DNA of 61,768 nucleotides from Alkalihalobacillus trypoxylicola (GTDB lineage: Bacteria; Bacillota; Bacilli; Bacillales; Bacillaceae_D). A program made the translations under genes and the position numbers. Shown piece after piece: positions 16,450-25,392 of this stretch (position 1 is its first letter; each line of letters begins with the position of its first letter). Under the pieces are notes generated by a model. It made no database searches, was not told the origin of the DNA, and worked only from the letters and a program-made list of their open reading frames with translations. The stretch is from the NCBI RefSeq assembly GCF_001590785.1, contig NZ_LTAO01000012.1:434649-496416 (forward strand), given 5' to 3'.

Positions 16450-17652
16450 ATGGAATATAATCATATATTAGTTAGATACGGCGAATTGGCACTAAAAGGA
16501 AAGAATCGAAATCTTTTTGAAAAACAATTGCAGCAAAATATTCGTTATGCACTAAAGTCATTTGAAGAAATAAAGGTAAGAAGAACTTTTGGTCGAATAA
16601 TCGTCGAATTAAATGGCGAAAAATATCAAGATGTTGTTGAAGCTCTTCAATTTGTATTTGGTATTCACTCATTAAGCTTAGCGATTAAAGTGAATAATGA
16701 CTTAGAGCAAATGAAAAAAGCAGCTCTACAATTATTAAAAGAAAATGAAGAACCCGTTCAAACCTTTAAAATCTCAGCGAGACGTGCGTATAAGCCTTTC
16801 CCAATTGATTCACAATCGTTAAATCATCATATTGGCGGATTTGTTTTAGCGAACACGGAAGATGTAACGGTGGATGTCCATAATCCAGGTCTTAATATAT
16901 CTGTAGAGGTCCGTGAAACGGCAACGTATATTACTTCAGGGGTTTATTCGGGCGCTGGCGGTTTGCCTGTTGGTACAAGCGGTAAGGTTTTACTGATGCT
17001 TTCTGGTGGGATTGATAGTCCTGTTGCTGGGTATCAAATATTAAAAAGAGGAGCTAAGTTAGAAGCTATTCATTTTCATAGTCCTCCTTATACAAATGAA
17101 CGTGCTAAACAGAAAGTAATAGATTTAGCCAAATCATTAACCAAATTTGGTGCGAGTATCAAATTACATTTAGTCCCTTTTACAGATATTCAAACGTATT
17201 TAAACAAAGAAGCGCCAAGCAATTTCCAAATGACGTTAATGAGAAGAATGATGCTAAGAATTAGTGAAAGAATTGCCAACCAAAATGGAATCCTTGCCCT
17301 CGCCACTGGTGAAAGTCTTGGACAAGTAGCGAGTCAGACGTTACACAGTATGAATACGATTAACGAAGTAACCAATTTACCTATTATAAGGCCATTAGTA
17401 ACGATGGATAAATTAGAAGTAATCGCACTTGCAAAAAAAATCAATACGTATGAGACATCCATTTTGCCTTTTGAAGATTGCTGTACTATTTTTTTACCAG
17501 CAGATTCTAAAACAAGACCTAGAAGAGATCAAGCACAAAAATTCGAAAGCTTTTTAGAAATTGAGCCATATTTACAGAGAGCTGTTGAAAATACGGAGAC
17601 TTTATTTATATCAGCTAAATCGAATCAAATAGAAAGCGAAGAGTTGTTCTAG
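16450..17652 (+). CDS. thiI: tRNA 4-thiouridine synthetase ThiI
   Basis: 400 residues: a ferredoxin-like plus THUMP N-terminal part (about 1-165) and a PP-loop ATPase domain with SGGIDSP beginning at residue 185. It adenylates uridine 8 of tRNA and receives sulfur from NifZ. The E. coli-type C-terminal rhodanese domain is absent, as is normal in Bacillus, which is why a dedicated desulfurase gene is adjacent. GGAGGATATCAGCA precedes the start. Confidence 0.96.
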   Translation: MEYNHILVRYGELALKGKNRNLFEKQLQQNIRYALKSFEEIKVRRTFGRIIVELNGEKYQDVVEALQFVFGIHSLSLAIKVNNDLEQMKKAALQLLKENEEPVQTFKISARRAYKPFPIDSQSLNHHIGGFVLANTEDVTVDVHNPGLNISVEVRETATYITSGVYSGAGGLPVGTSGKVLLMLSGGIDSPVAGYQILKRGAKLEAIHFHSPPYTNERAKQKVIDLAKSLTKFGASIKLHLVPFTDIQTYLNKEAPSNFQMTLMRRMMLRISERIANQNGILALATGESLGQVASQTLHSMNTINEVTNLPIIRPLVTMDKLEVIALAKKINTYETSILPFEDCCTIFLPADSKTRPRRDQAQKFESFLEIEPYLQRAVENTETLFISAKSNQIESEELF

Positions 17653-17686
17653 AAGTGTTTCCATAAAAATTACCAGTTTTTATTTT

Positions 17687-17715
17687 GCATGTTTTCCTTC
17701 TTCCTGTGCATTCTA
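17687..17715 (+). promoter_or_regulatory. Sigma-G promoter of the SASP gene
   Basis: GCATG (17687-17691), a 17-bp spacer and CATTCTA (17709-17715) fit the sigma-G consensus of a GHATR -35 and a CATnnTA -10. This places the next gene in the forespore regulon. Confidence 0.8.
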
Positions 17716-17739
17716 TTAGTACAGAAGGAGGTGAGAGAT

Positions 17740-17943
17740 ATGGCAAATAACAATAGCTCTAACCAACTTGTCGTACCAGGTGTACAACAAGCACTTGACC
17801 AAATGAAATATGAAATCGCTTCTGAATTTGGAGTTCAATTAGGACCAGATTCAACAGCTCGTGCTAACGGTTCTGTTGGTGGTGAAATCACTAAACGTTT
17901 AGTACAAATGGCTGAACAACAAATGGGTGGCTATCAAAAATAA
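17740..17943 (+). CDS. sspA: Alpha/beta-type small acid-soluble spore protein
   Basis: 67 residues from ATG 17740, preceded by AAGGAGGTGAGAGAT. It has the two conserved blocks of the alpha/beta SASP family, [15 protein letters not shown] with the Gpr protease cleavage site, and [20 protein letters not shown]. These proteins coat spore DNA and protect it from UV and heat. The sigma-G promoter upstream and the position after thiI match sspA of B. subtilis; the exact paralogue (sspA or sspB type) is not certain. Confidence 0.92.
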   Translation: MANNNSSNQLVVPGVQQALDQMKYEIASEFGVQLGPDSTARANGSVGGEITKRLVQMAEQQMGGYQK

Positions 17944-17957
17944 TAATTAATGGATGA

Positions 17958-17990
17958 AAAGAGAGAGTGGGTAACTACTCTCTCTTTATT
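17958..17990 (+). terminator. Terminator of the SASP gene
   Basis: AAAGAGAGAGT and ACTCTCTCTTT around an 8-base loop, ending in a T-rich tract. Confidence 0.9.
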
Positions 17991-18051
17991 TAATTTCAAT
18001 ATAAAGGTAAACTATATAAAAAATCAGTACATCAGCTTGGGAGTTGAGAAA

Positions 18052-19632
18052 ATGGGTACACTTTGGCACAATGCCATCTTTTATACAATGGAAAAAGAAC
18101 AAGAAACGGTTGAAGCGGTATTTGTAGAAAATGGCGAAATCAAAGCATTGGGATTATATGATGAGCTGGAGAAGCGATATCGAGACGATATTCTTGAAAA
18201 AAGAGATTTAAAAGGCGGATATGTTTATCCAGGTTTTGTTGATAGTCATTTACATATGCTTGGTCATGGTGAAAAGCTACTTCGTTTAGATTTATCTGAA
18301 ATATTTTCTTCACAAGCGATGCTAGAAAAAATTCAAAAGTCTGTTCATGATGATTCTAGCTGGATTATTGGCGAAGGCTGGAATGAAAATAATTTTATTG
18401 ATCGAAAAATATTCCACCGTGAAGAATTGGACACCATATCAAATGATAAACCGATGTATTTATCAAGAATTTGTCGACACGCTGCTTTGGTTAATACAGA
18501 GGCTTTACATATAGCTGGAATTACTAAAGAAACCGCTAATCCAAGTGGTGGTGTAATCGTAAAGGATGCAGATGGAGAACCAACGGGTTTATTGTTAGAT
18601 GAAGCCGTTGAATTAGTCAAAAAGCATATGCCAAAATGGGACCCAAAACAGCTATCCAATGTATTACGTACTTCAATTAAGGATTTACATAGAGTAGGTT
18701 TAACAGGTGGACATACAGAGGATCTTTCTTATTATGGAAACCCTTTAAAAACCTTACGTGTATTTGAAGAGGTTATAGAACATTCCCATGAGCATACTTT
18801 CAGAGCTCATCTATTGGTTCATCATAAAGCTCTGGAGCAATTAAAAGATGATTCCTTGAACCAAAAAAGAAAGTATGTAGAGACAGGTGCAATGAAGTTT
18901 TTTACGGATGGTGCTTTAGGGGGAAGAACGGCTCTATTATCTGAGCCTTACACAGATGATCCTAGTACTTCGGGAGTAGCGATTCATGAACAATCACAGG
19001 TCAATGAATTAATAAAATATGCACGCGAAAGAGGCCTAAATATTGCTGCTCATGTAATTGGTGATGCGGCTCTTGAGATGACTTTAAATGCGATAGAAGC
19101 ACATCCTTCTCTTCATGGACGAGACCGTTTGATCCATGTTCAAGTGTTAAGAAAAGATTTACTAGAAAGAATGAAAAATCTCCCGCTTATTTTGGATATT
19201 CAACCAAGATTTGTAGCTTCCGATTTTCCTTGGGTGCAGGAGCGTTTAGGGATGGAAAGATTGCCTCTTTCTTTTGCTTGGAAGACTTTATTAAAAGAAG
19301 GATTTATGTGTGCAGGAGGATCAGATGCCCCTATAGAACCGGCCGATCCTTTGTTAGGCATACACGCAGCTATAACAAGAAGAAAGCCAGAAGATGGTCA
19401 CCAAGGATATAATCCAGTCGAGCGCTTAACGGCATTTGAGGCTGTTCAATTGTTTACAGCAGGAAGTGCATTTGCCATTAGTGCAGAGCAAACAAGAGGA
19501 AAAATAAAAGAGGGTTATCTGGCAGATTTTACCGTGCTATCGAAAGATATTTTAACGGTAGACCCTGATGAGATTTTGGAAACGAATGTTTTATATACTA
19601 TTATTGATAATAAAGTGGTTTATCACAGGTAG
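18052..19632 (+). CDS. ytcJ: YtcJ-like metal-dependent amidohydrolase
   Basis: 526 residues from ATG 18052 (MGTLWHNAIFYTMEKEQETV) with a weak GGGAG upstream; the frame extends to 17950 through the SASP terminator, which rules out the longer start. The amidohydrolase-superfamily HxH metal motif is VDSHLHMLGHG (H66, H68), followed later by FFTDGALGGRTALL, HVIGDAA and GGSDAPIEPADP with the metal-binding Asp. Members hydrolyse unknown amides or formamides; the substrate is not known. Confidence 0.88.
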   Translation: MGTLWHNAIFYTMEKEQETVEAVFVENGEIKALGLYDELEKRYRDDILEKRDLKGGYVYPGFVDSHLHMLGHGEKLLRLDLSEIFSSQAMLEKIQKSVHDDSSWIIGEGWNENNFIDRKIFHREELDTISNDKPMYLSRICRHAALVNTEALHIAGITKETANPSGGVIVKDADGEPTGLLLDEAVELVKKHMPKWDPKQLSNVLRTSIKDLHRVGLTGGHTEDLSYYGNPLKTLRVFEEVIEHSHEHTFRAHLLVHHKALEQLKDDSLNQKRKYVETGAMKFFTDGALGGRTALLSEPYTDDPSTSGVAIHEQSQVNELIKYARERGLNIAAHVIGDAALEMTLNAIEAHPSLHGRDRLIHVQVLRKDLLERMKNLPLILDIQPRFVASDFPWVQERLGMERLPLSFAWKTLLKEGFMCAGGSDAPIEPADPLLGIHAAITRRKPEDGHQGYNPVERLTAFEAVQLFTAGSAFAISAEQTRGKIKEGYLADFTVLSKDILTVDPDEILETNVLYTIIDNKVVYHR

Positions 19633-19985
19633 CCGAATGCGTTCAATTTAGTTCCAAGAGGGTTCTGGATGCATAGCCCATCTGTTAATTACTTAAATTC
19701 CTTTCATTTTAGCTTTGGTCAGTCAATTAGCATGGTCAACTATTCAAAAATAAAAGTTAAATATGTTTATTTCTAATTCATTTAAGGTATAGAAAAATAT
19801 ACGAAGATGTTATGTACTAAAAAATGATTTGAATTAGTTCGTTTAACTGGAATCTTTGTTATTGGCTCTACTTTTAGTGTTTCTGCAGAAGAAATCAAAT
19901 CACTAAAGTAGAAGGAAAATAAAATGCTAGAGAGTAAGGTCATTACTATGCCTTGCTCTCTATTTTAGTCAAAGGAGAGAATGGT
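19633..19985. other. Intergenic region with a possible signal-peptide remnant
   Basis: About 350 bases. One plus-strand frame ends GIFVIGSTFSVSAEEIKSLK then stop (19848-19910), which looks like the tail of a signal peptide, but it has no start codon and is cut off on the 5' side by a stop. Nothing else is recognised. Confidence 0.3.
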
Positions 19986-20231
19986 TTGAGTAAATTAATG
20001 ATTGGTTCTACGTTTATAATTGTTGGGGTTTTAATATACCTTGGAATTTTTTTAGTTACGGCAACAATACTCGCTAATTTAGTAAATGCACTCGGTCCTG
20101 AAGCTGTATTAAGAGAAACGTGGTTATATTACCCTAATCATTACATAGCGGCAGTAGCATTTGTAATAATCGGAATTCTTCTATGGGTATGGCATATTGT
20201 TGAAAATATCATATCATCAAAAAATAAATGA
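19986..20231 (+). CDS. Small two-helix membrane protein, unknown
   Basis: 81 residues from TTG 19986, chosen because AAAGGAGAG lies at good spacing (the frame opens at 19953). Two hydrophobic helices, MIGSTFIIVGVLIYLGIFLV and about residues 56-73 (AAVAFVIIGILLWVWHIV), are joined by a short polar loop (NALGPEAVLRETWLYYP). The C-terminus is basic. No family is recognised. Confidence 0.6.
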   Translation: MSKLMIGSTFIIVGVLIYLGIFLVTATILANLVNALGPEAVLRETWLYYPNHYIAAVAFVIIGILLWVWHIVENIISSKNK

Positions 20232-20239
20232 GGCTATAA

Positions 20240-20420
20240 TAAGATAAGTGAAAGCTTCCTCCTCATCTTCCGGTTTCTCATCCGTCTGAAGCAGCTCTCC
20301 TTCTACTACGGCATCCAAATTCAATTTCCTGATAAATGGTTTTTTATAATCCTGGATACGAAAAAGTCGCTTTCAATGCAATGTTTCTCCAGAGCGTTGA
20401 CTACTTCGAAAGCCTGTTCC
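20240..20420 (-). pseudogene. Decayed coding fragment, origin unknown
   Basis: On the minus strand a coding-like stretch EQAFEVVNALEKHCIESDFF continues to VSRIIKNHLSGN and then, after a one-base shift past a stop, LDAVVEGELLQTDEKPEDEE. The composition and the single frameshift look like the broken C-terminal end of a gene, possibly a transposase relic. No ribosome binding site and no intact frame. Confidence 0.35.
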
Positions 20421-20457
20421 TATTTCCCGAACTAATAATCCAAGTGTTATACCATTT

Positions 20458-20495
20458 AACCCCCACCTTTATTTTAGGCAAAGGTAGGGGTTTTC
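20458..20495 (+). terminator. Rho-independent terminator
   Basis: AACCCCCACCTTT and AAAGGTAGGGGTT form the stem, with TTTTCTTC after it. It is functional only on the plus strand. Confidence 0.85.
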
Positions 20496-20505
20496 TTCAA
20501 TCATG

Positions 20506-21303
20506 CTATAGAAATTTCCTTTGAACTCGATGCCAAAAAGAGTTGTCTTTTAGCTTCAACACCTTTACTTGTCGATTAGCTAATTTTATTTGAACCTGCT
20601 TGGCTTTGCGAATAGAAAGAGCTTCATTATCAACGCCGATAATTGGATGCTCATTACCGGTTTGAACGACCTTTAGCGTTAATAATCTTTCTGAACCTAG
20701 TATAAAGGAAGTTCCTAATGTTCTAAACTCATTATTATTTAAAGAAGAGACCTCACTTACCTGCATCGATGGTAACTTCGGGTCTATGATTGCCCCGCCG
20801 ACCGATTTATTATAGGCTGTGCTACCAGTAGGGGTAGAGACAATCATACCATCTCCACGAAACGTTTCGAAATGGTGATCATCAATAATGACTTCTAATA
20901 CGAGCGTCTTAATAATACTAGAACGAATAGAGCATTCATTGAGACAATAGAATGGACTTTTGTTATCAACCGATACTTCTAAAACGGGATATCTTCTTAC
21001 ATCTTGCTCGCTTTGTTGAAGCTCATGGATGAGAGGCTCTAAATCGTTAATCATAAAATCGGTATAAAAGCCGACTTGGTCTATGTTTACTCCTAGATAC
21101 ACATTGTCATTTCGGAAGCCAGTTTTTCTTATGGCTTGTAAAAAGGTGTTGTCTCCACCGATACTTATGATGTATGAAGCATCGTGAGGAGTTGAACATG
21201 GAATGAAGCCGTTTTTTTGGAGTGCATTCTTAACTAGTTCGGCGTGTGAAATCATTTCTTCCGTTTCTTTATAAAATAGATAGACTTTTTCTTTCGTTTC
21301 CAT
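20506..21303 (-). CDS. nadK2: NAD kinase (second paralogue type, YtdI)
   Basis: 265 residues of the PpnK fold. The nucleotide loop reads SIGGDNTFLQAIRKTGF, where many NAD kinases have GGDG, and the phosphate-binding part TFRGDGMIVSTPTGSTAYN is intact, as is GVDNEAL near the end. It phosphorylates NAD to NADP in the cytoplasm. The location upstream of and divergent from sppA matches ytdI of B. subtilis, which has a second nadK elsewhere. GGGGAAGATGTTAC gives a usable ribosome binding site. Confidence 0.9.
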   Translation of the reverse strand: METKEKVYLFYKETEEMISHAELVKNALQKNGFIPCSTPHDASYIISIGGDNTFLQAIRKTGFRNDNVYLGVNIDQVGFYTDFMINDLEPLIHELQQSEQDVRRYPVLEVSVDNKSPFYCLNECSIRSSIIKTLVLEVIIDDHHFETFRGDGMIVSTPTGSTAYNKSVGGAIIDPKLPSMQVSEVSSLNNNEFRTLGTSFILGSERLLTLKVVQTGNEHPIIGVDNEALSIRKAKQVQIKLANRQVKVLKLKDNSFWHRVQRKFL

Positions 21304-21452
21304 GTAACATCTTCCCCTCTACTGAATAAATACGTATATTATTTTTAACCTTATTACTTTCTATGTTATCATAACCTTTGATCAGGAAAAAGAAACCAAA
21401 TGGTGAACGGAAAATTGAATGTTCAATTTTTTGTAAAGAAAGGAGAACTTGA

Positions 21453-22454
21453 ATGAACGGAAAAAGATGGATGGCTTTAGGAGCAGTAGCTTTTCTATTA
21501 ATGATTGCGGTCATAAGTAATATCTATTCATTTGCACGAACAACGATGGAGGATATAGAAGGAATGGGTTCTATGTTCTCGCCTACTCTTGAAGAAACAG
21601 TCGAAATTGGTACCGAACCAGGAAAGATTGTATTAATGGAATTAAACGGTATTATTCAAGACACTGGTGGCAGTGGTGGAATATTCGCGGTAGATACATA
21701 TAATCATCAGCAATTTTTAGAGCATTTAGAGTATGCGTCGCAAGACCCTCAAGTAGAAGGAATTGTAATCCGAGTGAATACACCTGGTGGTGGTGTCGTC
21801 GAAAGTGCTGAAATCTATGACAAAATTTTGAGTGCAAAGGAAGAGTATGAAATTCCTGTTTATATCTCAATGGCGAATATGGCGGCTTCAGGCGGCTATT
21901 ATATAGCGGCTCCAGCTACTAAGATTTTTGCTAGTGAGCAAACGATTACAGGTTCAATTGGTGTGATAATGGAATCAATTAATATTGCAGGGTTAGCAGA
22001 GCAATTTGGTATAGAAGTGAATACGATTAAAAGTGGAGAATATAAAGATATTATGTCTGCTACAAGAGAAATGACTGATGATGAAAGAGATATTCTGCAA
22101 AGTATAATAGATGAGTCTTATGAAGAGTTTGTCCGTATTATTGCAGAGGGTCGTCAAATGGATTCGGAAGAGGTTCGGGAAATTGCAGATGGGAGAATCT
22201 ATACTGGAAATCAAGCTTTTGAATTAGGATTAGTGGATGAATTAGGAAATACAGACGATGCGATTGCGGATTTAAAAGAAATGATAGATGCAGATGTTTC
22301 AGTCGTTAAATATGGTGGAGGTTCTTCATTCTCAGACTTATTTAAGCTACTAGCTCCAAATGCTTCATCTAAACCAGAACATGAAATGGCGGCTATTTTA
22401 GATTATATCTCAGAACAGCGTACGCCAACTTTAAAATATCTTTATTCGGAATGA
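21453..22454 (+). CDS. sppA: Signal peptide peptidase SppA
   Basis: 333 residues: an N-terminal transmembrane anchor (about 6-26) and one ClpP-like serine protease domain, the short Gram-positive form. The catalytic Ser is S146 in MAASGGYYIA and the lysine base is K198 in SGEYKD, 52 residues apart as in the B. subtilis enzyme. It digests leftover signal peptides at the membrane. AAAGGAGAACTTGA precedes the start, and yteJ follows 18 bases after the stop. Confidence 0.94.
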   Translation: MNGKRWMALGAVAFLLMIAVISNIYSFARTTMEDIEGMGSMFSPTLEETVEIGTEPGKIVLMELNGIIQDTGGSGGIFAVDTYNHQQFLEHLEYASQDPQVEGIVIRVNTPGGGVVESAEIYDKILSAKEEYEIPVYISMANMAASGGYYIAAPATKIFASEQTITGSIGVIMESINIAGLAEQFGIEVNTIKSGEYKDIMSATREMTDDERDILQSIIDESYEEFVRIIAEGRQMDSEEVREIADGRIYTGNQAFELGLVDELGNTDDAIADLKEMIDADVSVVKYGGGSSFSDLFKLLAPNASSKPEHEMAAILDYISEQRTPTLKYLYSE

Positions 22455-22472
22455 TAGGAGGAGCGAACGATA

Positions 22473-23048
22473 ATGATAGTAGAGCAAATGACTCAACAAA
22501 AACAAGGTCGCTCCGTTCATTCGAAATTAAAAGCGAGAACAAGAGCTAGAGCGTACAAGTCTATAGATAAAGAAATAGAGAAGGAAGAGCACTTGATCGA
22601 AGAAAAGCAAATACTTGTTAAAGAGCAAAGATATGCTGGATTTTGGTTGCGGTTTTGGGCATTTCTGTTTGATTTAATCGTGTTATATGCCATTAATCAA
22701 GTCTTGTTAAAGCCAGTTATACAAATGGCAGGTTTAGAATCACTACATATTATAACGTTTAGTGCTGGTTCTATTCTGTATGCGATTAGTTTTTTTGCTT
22801 ATTTTGCATTGATGACGAAATATACAGGGCAAAGTTTAGGGAAAATGATTATAGGTATTAAAGTCATTTCTATTGATGGAAAACCATTATCTTGGGGAAC
22901 GGTCCTATTTCGAGAAGGTGTTGGTAGACTTATACATCAAATCTTCTTCTTCACTAAATTCATATACATTGTGATAGCTTTCACTCCAAAAAAACAAGGA
23001 ATACATGATATGATTGCGCAAACTGCGGTTATTCATGTGGAAAAATGA
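22473..23048 (+). CDS. yteJ: RDD-family membrane protein (YteJ)
   Basis: 191 residues. The first 60 are highly charged and probably cytoplasmic; the rest is an RDD domain starting RYAGFWLRFWAFLFDLIVLY and containing GQSLGKMIIGIKVIS, with four hydrophobic helices. RDD proteins are thought to be transporters or membrane regulators. AGGAGGAGCGAACGATA precedes ATG 22473. It is co-transcribed with sppA, as sppA-yteJ in B. subtilis, where YteJ modulates SppA. Confidence 0.88.
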   Translation: MIVEQMTQQKQGRSVHSKLKARTRARAYKSIDKEIEKEEHLIEEKQILVKEQRYAGFWLRFWAFLFDLIVLYAINQVLLKPVIQMAGLESLHIITFSAGSILYAISFFAYFALMTKYTGQSLGKMIIGIKVISIDGKPLSWGTVLFREGVGRLIHQIFFFTKFIYIVIAFTPKKQGIHDMIAQTAVIHVEK

Positions 23049-23056
23049 TTTTAAAT

Positions 23057-23096
23057 AAACCTTTTAATTGTCTTTCAATTAAAAGGTTTATTTTTA
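23057..23096 (+). terminator. Terminator of sppA-yteJ
   Basis: A 14-bp perfect stem AAACCTTTTAATTG/CAATTAAAAGGTTT followed by TATTTTT. Confidence 0.9.
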
Positions 23097-23154
23097 CATT
23101 TCGAGGAAATGATAGTAACTAATGAATGGATGAACCTAAAAGTAGGTGAAGGAA

Positions 23155-23820
23155 ATGATTTGGTTCATATTAGCTTTTGTTTTTATTCTTTTGCTGGTTA
23201 CGTTAATGAGTACAAAGCTAAATATCAATATTCAATACTATCATCATTCTTACAATGATCTGTTAACAATATCAGTAAAACTGTGGGCTATGCACATTTA
23301 TACATTTTCATCCCCACTTATGAACATAGAACCTTCAAATCTAACTGTTGAAATAGATGAACAATCCAATTCACCTTTAGGTAACAAAAAAGATAAAAAA
23401 ACGTTTGATTTAAAATGGTTAAAAGAAAAGCTCATTTTGTCAAAGGACTTTTTAGAGCATGTTCAAGGTTTTTACAAAATTTCACGAAGGTTTTTAAAAA
23501 AATGGCAAGTACATAATCTAGAATGGAAATCCGAAATCGCGACGGGAGATGCTGTTTTAACGGGGATGCTAGCTGCTGGTTTATGGTCAGTAAAAAGCTT
23601 ATTTGTTGGAGTTACATCACAATTTGTTACTTTAAAACGAATGCCAATTCTACATATCCAACCTGTTTATCAAGGCAAATTTACAAAAACTGATTTTTCA
23701 TGCATGTTCTCTTTTCGAATCGGACAAGCTATCATTGCAGGACTATTGATCGTCAAGCATTGGCGCAGTATGAGGAATAAAAAAACGAATATTTCTTCTT
23801 CTGCTAACCATTCAATTTAA
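23155..23820 (+). CDS. ytfI: DUF2953 membrane protein (YtfI)
   Basis: 221 residues from ATG 23155; a GTG at 23146 in the same frame is the alternative. An N-terminal hydrophobic helix (about 2-20) is followed by a soluble domain with a second weak hydrophobic stretch near residues 140-160 (VLTGMLAAGLWSVKSLFVGV). The DUF2953 family is restricted to spore formers and always precedes ytfJ, as here. Function unknown, probably linked to sporulation. Confidence 0.82.
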   Translation: MIWFILAFVFILLLVTLMSTKLNINIQYYHHSYNDLLTISVKLWAMHIYTFSSPLMNIEPSNLTVEIDEQSNSPLGNKKDKKTFDLKWLKEKLILSKDFLEHVQGFYKISRRFLKKWQVHNLEWKSEIATGDAVLTGMLAAGLWSVKSLFVGVTSQFVTLKRMPILHIQPVYQGKFTKTDFSCMFSFRIGQAIIAGLLIVKHWRSMRNKKTNISSSANHSI

Positions 23821-23836
23821 AAAGGAGGAGACTTAT

Positions 23837-24274
23837 ATGGCTGATCATCCAATACAAGGCTTAATGATAACAGCAATGGAAAATTTAAAAGAGATGGTAG
23901 ATGTGAATACCATTGTTGGTGATCCCGTTGAAACACCAGATGGTAGTGTGATTTTACCTGTTTCTAAAGTTGGTTTTGGATTTGCTGCTGGAGGAAGTCA
24001 ATTTTCTGTTGAACAAAGTCATAGTGATCATGATTTACCTTTTGGTGGAGGTAGTGGTGGAGGAGTTTCCATTACTCCAATTGCATTTTTAATCGTTAAT
24101 AGCTCAGGGGTTAAAATGGTTCATTTAGATAATAGCACGCATTTATACGAACGCCTTTTGGATTTTGCACCCCAAGTAATTGAAAAAATACAGAGTATGA
24201 TTTCTCAAGACAAGCATGACCAACACAATGATCACCACCGTGATTATTCGCCTAAACAACAACCGCCACTTTAA
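23837..24274 (+). CDS. ytfJ: Sporulation protein YtfJ (GerW family)
   Basis: 145 residues, with the family core GDPVETPDGSVILPVSKVGF followed by GFAAGG and GGGSGGGVSITPIAFLIVN. The tail is His/Asp-rich (HDQHNDHHRDYSPKQQPP). YtfJ/GerW-type proteins are expressed in sporulating cells and are needed for normal germination in some species. AAAGGAGGAGACTTAT precedes ATG; the gene starts 16 bases after ytfI, so the two form one unit. Confidence 0.93.
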   Translation: MADHPIQGLMITAMENLKEMVDVNTIVGDPVETPDGSVILPVSKVGFGFAAGGSQFSVEQSHSDHDLPFGGGSGGGVSITPIAFLIVNSSGVKMVHLDNSTHLYERLLDFAPQVIEKIQSMISQDKHDQHNDHHRDYSPKQQPPL

Positions 24275-24309
24275 GGCTAGCATATTAAGTTTCTTATTCT
24301 TATCATGAT

Positions 24310-24343
24310 AAAGTGAAATGGGGTGTGCTCCGTTTCACTTTTC
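24310..24343 (+). terminator. Terminator of ytfI-ytfJ
   Basis: AAAGTGAAA and TTTCACTTT with a GC-rich inner part, ending in TTTTC. Confidence 0.8.
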
Positions 24344-24560
24344 TAGTTTACTGAATTCACCTGATAAGACCCTATCAAAAGATGGTCTTATTCTACAACA
24401 AAAGTATTGGATAAAACTGATAGCCGAATTACCCTCCACTGTTTGAAAAAATTGAAACTGATGAATTATTGAATGTAATATATATAAAGGGCTTTTCTTG
24501 CTTACTCTTCCATTTTTCATGTATCATAAAAGAGTATTAGTACATAAGGGAGGAATGAGC
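24344..24560. other. Intergenic region with a possible coding relic
   Basis: The minus strand 24520-24335 stays open for 61 codons and reads HQFQFFQTVEGNSAISFIQY then FCCRIRPSFDRVLSGEFSKL. It has no ribosome binding site and may be a transposase relic, but I cannot identify it. The promoter of tpx must lie at the right side. Confidence 0.3.
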
Positions 24561-25061
24561 ATGGCAAACGTAACATTTAAGGGAAATAGTATTCATTTAT
24601 TAGGACAAGAGGTGAAGGTCGGAGATACAGCGCCCGATTTTACCGTATTAGCGAATGACCTTTCTGAAATTCATTTAAGTAACTATGAAGGAAAAGTGAA
24701 GCTAATAAGTGTAGTACCTTCTATAGATACAGGAGTTTGTGACCAACAAACAAGACGCTTCAATACAGAAGCGGCAGGATTAGAGAATACGTCCATTTTA
24801 ACGATTAGTAATGATTTACCTTTTGCTCAAAAGCGTTGGTGTGCGGCAGCAGGAGTAGAGAATTTAGATACGTTATCTGACCATCGAGATCTCTCGTTTG
24901 GAAAAGCATATGGAGTAGCCATCGAAGAGCTACGTTTATTAACGAGAGCTGTGTTTGTTGTTGACTCTCAAAATAAAGTGGTTTACGTAGAGTATGTTCC
25001 AGAAGCAACGGATCACCCTGATTATGAAGCGGCGCTTGAAGCAGCCAAAAATGCTCATTAA
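24561..25061 (+). CDS. tpx: Thiol peroxidase, atypical 2-Cys (Tpx)
   Basis: 166 residues from ATG 24561 behind GGGAGGAATGAGC; this start aligns with the usual Tpx N-terminus. The peroxidatic cysteine is C60 ([13 protein letters not shown]) and the resolving cysteine C94 ([11 protein letters not shown]), the classic Tpx spacing. It reduces peroxides using thioredoxin. Tpx-ytxK-ackA order as in B. subtilis. Confidence 0.95.
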   Translation: MANVTFKGNSIHLLGQEVKVGDTAPDFTVLANDLSEIHLSNYEGKVKLISVVPSIDTGVCDQQTRRFNTEAAGLENTSILTISNDLPFAQKRWCAAAGVENLDTLSDHRDLSFGKAYGVAIEELRLLTRAVFVVDSQNKVVYVEYVPEATDHPDYEAALEAAKNAH

Positions 25062-25091
25062 AAATGAGACGGAAACAAAAGTAGATAGAAT

Positions 25092-25142
25092 AAACCAAAC
25101 AAAGAACATTCCTAAGAAGAGGGACGTTCTTTGTTTGGTTTT
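25092..25142 (+). terminator. Terminator of tpx
   Basis: Stem AACCAAACAAAGAAC/GTTCTTTGTTTGGTT, 15 bp, followed by a short T-run. Confidence 0.85.
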
Positions 25143-25392
25143 AAAGGAAGTGAGCAGAGGGGGAGCTGAATACACCTAAGGAATAGCTTGTCTAAAGACT
25201 CTGGAGTTGGTTCAACTCGACCTTTTGATATCCATTTATTACTAAGCTAGGCTTATAAGATCTTATAATTGAGATAACAAAAATAGTTATAATTAAGGTT
25301 CAATCATTATTGAATTGGGCAAAAATAGACTATGTAGTAGACAAAATGGGGAGATTTTGTTTATGGTAGTAGAGATGAAACGGAGGTAGATT
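25143..25392. other. Intergenic tpx-ytxK, no feature seen
   Basis: About 250 A+T-rich bases without an ORF of note. It should contain the ytxK promoter, which I cannot place. Confidence 0.4.

Noticed and set aside
20336-20524. Plus-strand open frame across the terminator before nadK2
   Set aside because: It overlaps a strong terminator hairpin and a coding relic on the other strand, with no ribosome binding site.
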